The notes beneath the pieces are model-generated. The model was not told the DNA's origin. It ran no database searches and saw nothing but the letters and a program-made list of their open reading frames with translations. Below are positions 21,490-31,626 of a stretch of 64,000 nucleotides of DNA, piece after piece. The position numbers and the translations under genes are program-made. Location of the stretch: contig NC_133123.1 in NCBI RefSeq assembly GCF_033568475.1, forward strand, positions 3,472,001 to 3,536,000, in the 5' to 3' direction. The DNA is from Henckelia pumila (Eukaryota > Streptophyta > Magnoliopsida > Lamiales > Gesneriaceae). Position 1 is the stretch's first letter, and the number at the start of each line of letters is the position of its first letter.

Positions 21490-22160
21490 AAATTATCAGA
21501 ATAACATGTGATGTGGTTCTGAGTTGGCGAGGGACAACTCAGGATAGTAATTGTTTTGGGAATATAGATCTGGTTCTACCATTCGGCGGATGTTTCCGTC
21601 TTAGTTATCTCTGATCGTGATCAGTTCCCACATTTGAAACTTGTATCAGGTTTATTCCCTGTTGCTATTTATCTATCTATTGTTTACGCAAAGTGTGCCC
21701 GCTGTGAACGCCGGGCTCTCTGGGATGGTCTATTGATTTGCATTCCAACGGATGGTTGCCCTTGGGTGGTAGGGAGTAACTTTAACGTCATTGCTGACCC
21801 TTTAGATCATTCGCTTGGTATTGTCTCTCGTCCGGGTGCCATGTATGAATTTGCAGATTTCATTGTGTCAGCGGGGTTATCAGATCCGGGTTTAGTTGGT
21901 TCAAGATTTACTTGGACCAACTCTAAAGTGTGGAAAAGACTTGATAGAGTGCTTATTTCTGCCAATTGGGAGAACTACTTTAACTCTTTTAAAGTAGATC
22001 ATCTTCGTCGTGGATCTTCAGATCATTGTCTTCTTTTAATCTCAGCACCTATTCTGCCAAAGCCGATGAGATCTTTTAGATTTCTAAATATGTGGTGTCA
22101 GCACCTGGACTTCATGCAAACGATGAAACTAAACTGGAATAATCCTTGTAATGCCCCTGT
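21490..22160 (+). mobile_element. LINE (L1-type) endonuclease fragment
   Basis: An open frame gives the plant L1 exonuclease-endonuclease-phosphatase domain: YAKCARCERRALWD, PWVVGSNFNVI, FADFIVSAGLSDPGLVG, FTWTN, KRLDRVLISANW, SSDHCLLLIS. The catalytic SDH motif and the GSNFN block (usually GDFN) are visible. The normal continuation toward reverse transcriptase stops after about SFRFLNMWC, so this is a fragment cut at both ends. It lies directly upstream of a truncated pectinesterase pseudogene, and the two may share a rearrangement breakpoint. Confidence 0.83.
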
Positions 22161-22208
22161 TTTGTTGTTCTTGTTTCATACTTTTTACACACTCTTGAAT
22201 CTGATGCA

Positions 22209-23795
22209 GGGAAGTTAAGGTAAAGATTCCAGCGTATAAGCCATACAATTCCCTTATAGGTAAGTCGTTATAACTTGGAAAGACAAAGCTTCAGACAGGG
22301 ACAAGAATGGCTTTTTTCTTGGAACATGGAATTCAGCCTCTTTAACAGTATTATCAGAATACTTTTGTGCAAATATCGGGGATCACATTTGAGGTAAACA
22401 TTTCACCATATATGCATTTGTATCGTGTCCTGCAGTTATAGAATTTCATTTCTTGTCCCAAAATTGGATTTTCTATCGCAGAATTCAATCGTCTCCCCCG
22501 GGGGCGGAGTCAACGGCTAGCTACCAAGCTGTGGCATTGAGGATATCAGGTGATAAGCCATGTTTTACAAAGTGAGGTTCCTGGGAATACAGGACACACT
22601 TTTGGACCAAACTGGTACACATTATTTTTACCAGTGTTTCATCCTAGGATCCACGAATTTCATATTTGGCAATGCAAAATCCCTCTTTCAGGTACTTATA
22701 TTCCAACCATTATATAGATTTTTTTACTTCTTGAGTAACAAAATTGAGCTATTTTTCACAGGACTGCAGAATTAATGCCATAGGAGATGACTTCGCCATG
22801 CATAGCTGCCCATGGCAGGAAGTTCCATGATGAGGACATCGGATTTTCTTTTATGAATTTGATACTCCTTAAAATTATTTTAACCCCGAACCCATTCATT
22901 ATGGGTTTTATGAGGGTTGGCCCAATTAGGGGATTATTATTACTATGTAAGATCTAGCCCAGTTTCTACCTGTTAGGGCGTGTCAAGACCTGGACTGCTA
23001 TTTATGTGTTGACCCGATCTGGGGCCAATGGGTTTGGTATGTTTTTTTGTTCAAGTGGGACTCGGATACATTAAAGATAAGCTTGACCATTGCACATATA
23101 TGAATGAGATAGGGATAAACTCAAGGACGGACCAATGAATGAAGAGTCCTACTCCAGGACATGTTATAATTCGATTAGGTAATTTGCTCTATTTTTTCCT
23201 ATAAATACAGGTACTGTTATGGTTGTATTCATTATTCATTACTCATTATTCACTATTCATCACACATTCACTCACTTTTACATTCACGCACCCATCCTCT
23301 CTCGTTTTCGTATTAATCATACCCTCTGCCTTCAAGACGCTGACTTAGGCATCGGAGGGTCACGCCGAAAACACTTTCGGCGCCCCCCTGACCTTGTTGT
23401 TGCTTGTGCAGAACTTGGTGATACACCAGACCGAACCCGAGGTAAAATTTCAACATCATCAAAATTGTACTGTTGATGGAACCGGATCAGTTTATCTAGG
23501 CAGAGCATGGGGCGATTACTCGTTCATATTGAAAATTCAATATTGACATAAGGCCCGGATCGGATCGGACGATGGGGAATTCCATCAAGACAAAAGTATG
23601 TGACTTCTTGAAATCTGAGCATTTAATTTTCCTGATCAACAAGAAACTAAGGGGAAAAACCCTTCAATTATTGACTTATCTATGCATAATCGTGTATGCA
23701 GAACCGTTCTATTTGGAGAATATCGGTGTGGAGGAAGGGGAGCAGATAGAAGAGGTAGAATGTCATGGTCTAAAAAATCTCAAATTTGTCGTTTA
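22209..23795 (+). pseudogene. Pectinesterase pseudogene, split by a solo LTR
   Basis: Exons of a carbohydrate-esterase-8 pectin methylesterase can be followed. VKIPAYKPYNSLIG (from about 22213) leads to ITWKDKASDRD and LGTWNSASLTVLSEYFCA. Next come ASYQAVALRISGDK, FLGIQDTLLDQTGTHYF (the GxQDTL block) and GSTNFIFGNAKSLFQ (the DFIFG block with D changed to N, which would remove a catalytic aspartate). The IGDDFAMHSCPWQ exon runs into an LTR at 22860 and continues after it as GTGSVYLGRAWGDYSF. The end is FGEYRCGGRGADRRG (about 23710-23790). At least four small frame shifts (near 22268, 22378, 22510 and 22556) and a missing 5' part make it nonfunctional. Functional relatives demethylesterify cell-wall pectin. 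Confidence 0.8.
22860..23461 (+). mobile_element. Solo LTR inside the pectinesterase pseudogene
   Basis: 602 bp beginning TGATACTCC and ending CATCATCA. A TATA box (TATAAATACAGG) lies near 23203, followed by a leader with the CTGACTTAGGCATCGGAGGG stretch typical of many plant gypsy-type LTRs. Flanks are GAATT (22855-22859) and AAATT (23462-23466), a 4-of-5 match to a 5-bp target duplication. Pectinesterase coding reads up to the left edge and resumes at the right edge, so the boundaries are well supported. No internal region is present. Confidence 0.76.
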
Positions 23796-24961
23796 ATAAG
23801 TACTTGTATGTTTGTTTTAGTCATATTATTATAGTAAAATACGTCTAGTAGCACTGAAAAATGCTTTAATTATAGTAAAAAGTAGACCACAGCAGGCAGG
23901 GGATCGGATCCACTTCCAATTACATCATTTTAAGGGCAACAGGTGAAACTAGCTGAACAGCTGCAACTAGAAGGCGTTACATAATCCAGACTGAAGGTTC
24001 CAATCCATCAAAGCCTGGTGTTCTTGGTTTAAAATCGAAAAGGTAGTCTTGCCTGTGCCGGAATTTTTTCCTCTAAAACTAGTTTGAAAGAGAATACTTC
24101 CCTATCCTTTTTCCTGCTGCACTTACTATACTATTCCTTGATTACTTGTCTTTAAAATATACCTCTGTGTGATGTCGGGAACATGATCGAGAAAGCACGA
24201 AACGTATAAATATCGAATTTTAGCATGCATGTTGCCCTTTCAGGTCTTAATAAGGTTTGATTGAAGAACAATATAATGGTACGTATGCTACATTAATGAC
24301 CAAAATACATACAGCTGATATACAAATTACGTAAAGTTGGATCATGAAATAAATTCGTATACTTCACCTGACATTAGTGATCATAGAACGAACTTTTCTT
24401 TCATGCTGCCATTTGATACTTAATTTTCCAAATTATATATGACAGAACTTCTAAAAGATGCTACTTTCACAGTAGCAGGGCTTTTCTTAAAATCTTGTAC
24501 ATTTTTCATGCATATTTTGAATCAATCACGGTCTTCAAACACATTTCAGGATCAATTATATACATAAATCTATGTGGAACAAAAAAACAATTTAAAAAAT
24601 CCAACAAAATTCTAAATGTTTACTCATGTATCTCTTATTCGACCATCTGCGGCCACTACATCTCGAAGTTCTTCCGATCCTGGTCACATCTCTAGAACTT
24701 CACTATCTACGCTTTGCCCACATGATCGATCAGCAGCATCTGCGTGCTATGTACATCAGAAACCATTAACCAAGAGTGTAAGCCATGCAAATTTCTTCGC
24801 AAGATAATATTCAAGAAAAGTATGTACCCTGAAAAATATTCAAGAAAAGTACGTAACCAAGAAAATTTATAATGCAAATGAAATTTTTTACGCCATGATC
24901 TTCACAATATATATATAATCAAGAAAAATTACGTACTACACAGCAAACCAAAAAAAGAAAA
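23796..24961. other. Spacer without a recognised gene
   Basis: A GC-balanced patch at 24620-24800 translates to a serine/proline-rich peptide on the plus strand but matches no family I recognise. 24830-24960 carries AT-rich AAGAAAA/ACGTA repeats that also occur around the decayed eIF1A-like copies at 3.5-4.0 kb, i.e. it is the shared downstream flank. Confidence 0.4.
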
Positions 24962-25234
24962 TTATGACGCACGAAGCAGACATGATGGTAGATAATCGTC
25001 ATCAGGTTCTTTAACCTCCATTTTCTCAAGAATATAAACCCTCGTTTTGAGAGGTATGCCAAACTGGATTACCACCATGTCTCCCACATTGATCCTGTCC
25101 CGCACATTACCCTTCAATCTGCAGTTAAACACTTCGCGGGTGCGAAGTATTTGCACGTAGAATCTTCTAGCCCCAAGAGCCTTTGTAACAAGGCCTTGTT
25201 CTTCGTCTCTAACTCTGTGACTTGGAGTTTCCAT
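24962..25234 (-). CDS. Short eIF1A-like (S1/OB-fold) protein
   Basis: A 90-aa single-exon protein. Residues about 13-75 align with the eIF1A OB fold: GLVTKALGARRFYVQIL corresponds to the first strands (QVTRMLGNGRCEAIC in canonical eIF1A), REVFNCRLKGNVRDRINVGD to KRLCHIRGKMHKKVWIAAGD, and MVVIQFGIPLKTRVYILEKM to IVLVGLRDYQDDKADVILKY. Canonical plant eIF1A is about 145 aa. This protein lacks the basic N-terminal tail and most of the acidic C-terminal helix that govern start-codon scanning, so it may be a derived paralogue with a different role or a near-pseudogene. Three decayed copies with matching flanks lie at 3.37-4.32 kb. The start is the first ATG, in a conserved context shared with those copies. 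Confidence 0.7.
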   Translation of the reverse strand: METPSHRVRDEEQGLVTKALGARRFYVQILRTREVFNCRLKGNVRDRINVGDMVVIQFGIPLKTRVYILEKMEVKEPDDDYLPSCLLRAS

Positions 25235-27324
25235 CTTTTGTTTTTCCTTGGGAAGACAAAAGTTGTGGAGAATTAAAGAAAGCTGAGGGAAATATGAAAG
25301 GATTTATTTGATTGATGGAGAAGTGTAAAAATGGTTTTATTAATAAGTCTTATCGAAAGAGTCGTTATTGCGTTTTTTTAAATTGTGTTTTACTTGCTTC
25401 TTGTGTGCTTTTCTATACTATTTATTAAGTGAGAGAGCCTTACAGAAACCAACTTGGTATCTTGGTATGACTTCAATTTGAATTCAAATTATTTGAAAAA
25501 TAATGGTGGGAAATAAATAATATAAATATATAATATATTATCTTTTAATTATTCCTCATAAATAAATAAATAATTACGATCGATCACAGTTCTGTTTTGC
25601 ACGAATAGACATGTATCTGTTCGCTTTCATATATAACACAACTCTTGGCAATAGTTGTTTTTGGGTCATTGGACATCTTCTTTTTAGAAAATTTGATTAC
25701 AAATCATCTAGGGCATGCATGATCCGTACCTCAATCCCAACATATAGGCTAGCTTTAATTTACTGCGGAAACTAAATATGTTAAAGCTAGCTAATTACAA
25801 AGGAGCATGCAATTATATATGTTTCAAATTTTCAGAATGATTTTTCTAATCAAGGTTAAACTTAAAAAATGACATTTATAACAAGGTAGTGGTAACGAGC
25901 ATATCAAATTAATTTGAAGTTTCCTGCATACGCACTCTAGCTAGCTCTCTCGAGTGGTGGCAAGCCTATCACCTAGCTTTCACAAATGAGAACAAAGAGT
26001 GTGTCATTATAAGTATCACGTGATAATAGAATTTTTGTATAAAGAGGTCAACATACTCAGGGCCTATCGCATATCCCAGTCCCAAAAACAAATCTATCGA
26101 ATGACTAAGTTTATGTTTTGTGGACCCGCGATCTTAGATATTCGGGGTAATGAATATTAATTTTATATTTAAATTAACTGAAAAAATCGCGCCCATCACT
26201 TGCGGAAGTTATTATCCATCTAATACCATATTAGATTGTATGTTCTCTAATGTGAAAAATAATGAATGAGAGTTCTGTACATTTTCTTATATATACACGC
26301 TCAACTAACTATATTTATGAACTCTAACTAACTCTAATATTATTTTTTCACTAGAAATATGTTAGCTTTTCTCTCTGTTGGGTTCTTAATTTGTTTTATT
26401 TTGGCTCACCGAAAGAATGGAACAAGCATAAAATGTGAAATGGATGTCATGAGCAAGCATTTTTTCAAGCGTAAGAAAACACCAAACAAATATATTTGCC
26501 AATATTGAATAAAATAAATATATCCACCGCACGACATGGATCATATAGATCAATCACATAAATTGGTACGTAAAAACACAAGCAGTGTTGTGCACATATG
26601 AAGGCATGTTTAACACTACTAATTATAATTCCCCCATGGACTTGAGATTTCATAAAATTTCAAATTTAAATTAGAAACCTTCTTTTTTTTCTTTTCTATT
26701 GATTCCACAAATTCAGTTGGAAAAGATTTCTCCTGGTAAATGGAAGACGAGTGAAGTCATTTTCAGTGCAACAGCACAATCATTATCTAAATGATGGAAT
26801 TTCGGGTTCGTTTGTGCCGCTACAACGATGGAATTTGTTGATTTACAAATGATTTCCGACACCTCTATATATATACACACATTACCTAGTCTCTAAATCC
26901 TTCAAATGTGTTCCGCAATATTCTACATCAAAGAGTGTTCTATATTTTTCTTCAAAACTGATACGAGTGTTGTGTAATAGTCTAGATTTTCTTCAAAGTT
27001 TCCACATCTTGTTACAGTGCCCCGAAAACTTCTAGACCTAACTTTTAAAAAATAATTTTATCTTGAGTTAATTATATACTAATACACTAAAAGTGTTCTT
27101 AAATTTTCAAATAACTCAAATTAAAAAAATATTTTTAGTATATTATCTCAAGGTAACATTATAACAAATTTTATTTAAAAAAAAACACTTTCAAAATAAA
27201 ATATTTTTTTTTCCAAACACAATCAATAAAATTGGACTATAATTGAAAACAAAAAATAAATGATAGATTAATATTATTTTTAAATTATAAAATTAGAACA
27301 AAAAAGTGCCACGGTCCGCTAACA
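25235..27324. other. Spacer; promoter-side flank of the eIF1A-like gene, then AT-rich
   Basis: 25240-25430 matches 4325-4500, the presumed eIF1A-like promoter. The remainder is AT-rich with no supported gene or element. Confidence 0.4.
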
Positions 27325-27505
27325 AATTTTGCAATATTTTTGTATACCTTCACACGTTGAATTATTTTTGAAATTATTTTTAAAAAATTAAAAATAAATA
27401 AACCCTTAAATTCAACAATCGAGTTCAAGGCATGGCGTCCGGTTCTGCTTCCACCGGGTAATTACCATTTCCACCTTCGATTTGATTTTTCTTTTTACAG
27501 GTGTG
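27325..27505 (+). repeat. Duplicate of the GrpE gene 5' flank
   Basis: About 180 bp, from TTTTGCAATATTTTTGTAT through GTTGAATTATTTTTGAAATT, AAATTCAACAATCGAG, GGTTCTGCTTCCACCG to TTCGATTTGATTTTTC, match 31435-31605 just upstream of the GrpE start codon. The copy has an extra 12 or so bases (TTCAAGGCATGG) and diverges just before the position equivalent to the start codon. The two copies bracket the copia element at 28.1-31.3 kb. Confidence 0.75.
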
Positions 27506-27758
27506 TGTTATACATCAAGTGCAAGTTCCAGTAAATTCCAATACTTTCACATGAAATATCCACATAAATATATTTTTAGACTTGTTAAAATTTCTAAACC
27601 TAGTCCACAATAAGAATTGAATTCACTGTCGTTCCATGAAAAAAAGGTGATGCACAAGTTATGGTCACAATCATATAGCCAGCATATTTGTTGAAGTGAT
27701 TTCTGATATCAAAACATATGTATCTGTATGATTCTTACTCAAAGTTAGTGAAGTAAAG

Positions 27759-27973
27759 CTTATCTAAAAATTTAACAAAACACATGGGAGCTCATAAGAA
27801 TGTCAGTAATATAAAGGAGAGAAGAAAAATTATGAACATCTTCTACATCGATATCGGTTGTTATGTCTTATCTAAAAATTTACCAAAACACATCGGAGCT
27901 CATAAGAATGCCAGTAATACAAAGGAGAAAAGAAAAATTATGAACATCTTCTACATCGATATCGGTTGCTACG
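27759..27973 (+). repeat. 108-bp tandem duplication
   Basis: Two adjacent units (27759-27866, 27867-27973) share CTTATCTAAAAATTTA, AAAACACAT.GGAGCTCAT, AAGAAAAATTATGAACATC and TACATCGATATCGGTTG at more than 90% identity. An open frame crosses both units but only because the repeat length is a multiple of three; no protein family is recognised. Confidence 0.85.
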
Positions 27974-28128
27974 TTTTGAAATCTCTCCAAAGATAAACAA
28001 AGGAAAAAGCGGAGCCAATTGATCAAGTCCTGAAAATTCCCAAAAGAAAACGTATTTATAGACGTTTTCTAATGCATATATAGGTAGTGTCTCCGTATCG
28101 CCGGACCCTCGATAACTAAGGGTAGAAA

Positions 28129-31100
28129 TGTTGGGGATATCAACGAATAGCGTAAACTTGAGGTAACATCGCAACAAAATATTACAAGTAAATAATCAAC
28201 AACTTGAACAAGATGGACACCGATATTTATAGTGGTTCACCCAATTGGGCTACGTCCACTCAACATTCAAGGAGATCACTTCTTTATTAATGACAAAGAA
28301 GACAAGAGAATTGAGATTACAAACTCACTTTCTCACAAATAATCCTATTTTTTCCAAGGATAAACACTTCTTAAGAAATATCACACTAAATCCTCTTGAA
28401 CACTTCTATACTTTGTGTTTATAGAAGAGAAGATTTGGAATTCCGATCTCCATTTTTCTCCAAGAAATCATTCTCCTGAAATACGACATCACGAATTCTT
28501 ATAGGCCTTTTGAGATCTATGTTGTAAACTTGTAACCGAGCTGATCTTCGTCATAGCCTATAAATATGCACTTTCTTGTTTTGGCATCCAACTTATTTCT
28601 TTCATCCTTTGGTACATGAACATAAGCAACACACCCAAAGAATGATCATAGCAAACATCCTTGCCTTGCCACACTTGCTCCGAAACATCATAATTGAGAG
28701 AAGCACAGGGTGAGCGATTCAATATGTATGCGGCTGCAACCACGGCCTCACCCCAAAACTCCTTAGACAGCTTTGCATGTGAGAGCATGCTTCTGACTCT
28801 TTCTGCCAAGGTTCTGTTCATCCTTTCAGCTAATCCATTGAGTTGTGGAGTTTTTGGTGGTGTCATTTGGTATCGGATTCCATTATTCTTGCATATCTCA
28901 TCAAAGGATCCAATGTATTCTCCTCCATTATCTGTTCGAATACATTTGAGTTTTGTGTCGGTTTGCCGTTCAACCAAGTTTAGAAATTTGTTGAATGTTT
29001 CTACAACTTGGTCCTTTGTTTTGAGTGTTCATACCCAAATTTTCCGAGAATGATCGTCGATAAAGGTTACCCAGTACCTTGCTCCTCCGAGTGATGATGA
29101 CATTGGGCCACATAGATCTGAGTGCACTAGATCTAAGATTTTATCAGCTCTGCTAAGAGGTGAACTCTTGAATGATATCTTGTTTTGTTTTCCGACCAAG
29201 CAGTTAGTGCATTGTTTCATATGAACCTGCTTTATATCGGGTAGAACTTGCTTGCTCACAAGGCGTGTAAGATTCTTTTCACTTATGTGCCAAGACGTCG
29301 ATGCCACAATTATGTTGAGTTTCTTCTGTTGTGTAGTGCATGCTCTCAAAATGTTTCTCTTGTACTACGTACAACTTCGACATCTTTGATCATTTTGCTA
29401 CAACAAGTGATCCTTTTGAAATCTTGCATACCCCGTTTTGGAATGTGGTGCAGAAACCATCCTCATCGAGTCTTTCGACTGATATCAGACTCAGGCGCAT
29501 ATCTGGCACATTCCTGACGTCTTTGAGAATCAATGTAGAGCCATCCATGGTAGTCAAGTTCACATCTCCCTTTCCAACGACTTTAGATATGTCATTGTTC
29601 CCCATCCTGACCACACCATAATCCCCTTGTGTGTAGGATGTAAAGCATTGTCTTCGGGATGTGACGTGGACAGTTGCTCCGCTGTCGATTATCCAAGTGA
29701 TTTTTTGAGTTGCCAGATTTACCGACTCTTGTTCCGCCTCATGAACGACATTGAATTCATCAATGACGTTTGTTTGTTCATCATTGGATTCATGTTTGTT
29801 TTTTTCCTTTGATTGTGGGCTGTATTTCTTAATATGCCCCTTTTCTCCACAGCGATGACACTTTATGTGGGCGTATTTTCCTGAGGATTTACTTCTCCTT
29901 GGCTTCTGATGTGTGCTTCCTTTGAACTTGTTTCTCCCCCTTTGACTCCGCAGCCAGAACATCTGTCTGTGAGGTAGAAGGTCCCTGGGATCTCCGCCTT
30001 ATTTCTTCATTCAAGATGTCACTCTTGATGAAGTCCATGCTCACAACTCCACCTGGGACTGTGTTCGTGAGTGATATCTTCAATGTCTCCAATGACTCTG
30101 GTAATGAAGCTAGCACAAGCAGTATGCCCATACTTGATAACTGCTGCACGAACCCTTGAATTTCGTTTAGATGATCTGCCACCATAGTTCCTTCTTTGTA
30201 TCGAACCTGAACGAGCTTTGTCAGGTAGAAAAATTTATTGTTGCCTCTTTTGGAGGCATATAATGTCTCCAACTTCACCCAAAGTGTACGAGCATGAGTC
30301 TCATTACAAATATGATTGTACACATTATCATCGACAAATTTTCTGATGTAACCGAAGACTTGCTCGTGCTCAAAGGTCCAGTTGGCATCTGATTTATCAT
30401 CTGGTTTAGACTCGCAGAACACCGGTAGGTGCATCTTGGTAACAAATAGAAAATCTTTCATCTTGATTTTCCAAAGTTGATAGTTGGAGCCATTAAGATT
30501 AATTATCTTACTTGTACGTACCTCCATCTTTTATGACCGCTACCAACGAATTAATCGTTAAGCACGAACACAAAAGAGTTACTTCCCTAATACTGTCTAG
30601 AAAGTATTTTCTGATGTGGAAGTTCAGACTAAACTGCAACCACAGAACATACGAGAACTTCCTATAGTATTTGAGAACCTCGCTTTCGTAATACTATCTT
30701 GAAAGTTTTTTCTGATGTAGAAGGTCAGACTCAGTTGCAACCACAGAGCATACGAGAATTTTCTATAGTATTTGAAAGTCTTTCTCTTATACCAGTTGTT
30801 GGGGATATCATCAAAGAATAGCGTAAACTTGAGATAACATCGCAACGAAATATTACAAGTAAATAATCAACAACTTGAACAAGATGGACACTGATATTTA
30901 TAGTGGTTCACCCAATTGGGCTACGTCTACTCAATACTCAAGGAGATCACTTCTTTATTAATGACAAAGAAGACAAGATAATTGAGATTACAAACTCACT
31001 TTCTCACAACTAATCCTATTCCTTCCAAGGAGAAACACTCCTTAAGAAATATCACACTAAATCCTCTTGAACACTTTTATACTTTGTGTTTATAAAAGAG

Positions 31101-31310
31101 AGGATTATGTGTTTTGGTGTGTTTGAAAAATGAAGAATGGATGCGTATTTATAAGTGAAGTTTGGGGTAGAAAACAAAACAAATACATCACTGCTTACAT
31201 AATAAACTCAATAATTTTTTGCACAACTCAATTATGCATGTGTTGCTCCCTTGTCAAGCATGTGTCATGTAATAATGTAGCTTGATTCCTAGCAAGAAAG
31301 CCCCCAAAAC
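28129..31310 (-). mobile_element. Ty1/copia retrotransposon, broken, with both LTR copies
   Basis: A fossil on the minus strand. The 5' LTR starts at the high-coordinate side (30797 to about 31310) and the related 3' LTR copy begins at 28129; both start TGTTGGGGATATC on the plus strand. A primer-binding site, TGGTATAAGAG, adjoins the 5' LTR (about 30783-30795). Parts in order: a leader with a roughly 105-bp internal duplication (about 30595-30790); gag (29889-30527, UBN2 type); a CCHC zinc knuckle (CHRCGEKGHIKKY) and protease (29390-29962); and integrase (about 28558-29349). A full reverse transcriptase/RNase H was not seen. It is broken, with several breaks. By eye the LTR copies differ at about 5% of shared positions, suggesting an insertion millions of years old. 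A 39-bp duplication (31270-31345) lies at the outer edge. Confidence 0.87.
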
Positions 31311-31626
31311 ATAATGTAGCTTGATTCCTAGCAAGAAAGCCCCCTAACCCTCAAGAACCGAGAGAGAAGACAAGTGAATTAGCAATAGAAAACGAATCTC
31401 GGATGCCCTATTTATCGTTTTGCAGCTAATAGCATTTTGCAGTATTTTTGTATTCCTTCATATGTTGAATTATTTTTGAAATTATTTTTTAAAAAAATTA
31501 AAAATAAATAAACCCTTTTAAATTCAACAATCGAGCGTCCCGTTCTGCTTCCACCGAGCAATTAACATTTCCAACTTCGATTTGATTCTTCTTTTTAACT
31601 GTCACCACCACCAAAGCTAATCACCT

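Noticed and set aside
24495-24807. Possible small serine-rich gene
   Set aside because: No recognisable domain, no splice-consistent extension, and different frames are equally open; left as spacer.
27784-27996. Repeated-peptide frame
   Set aside because: Produced by a 108-bp tandem duplication whose length is a multiple of three; no start context or homology supports a gene.
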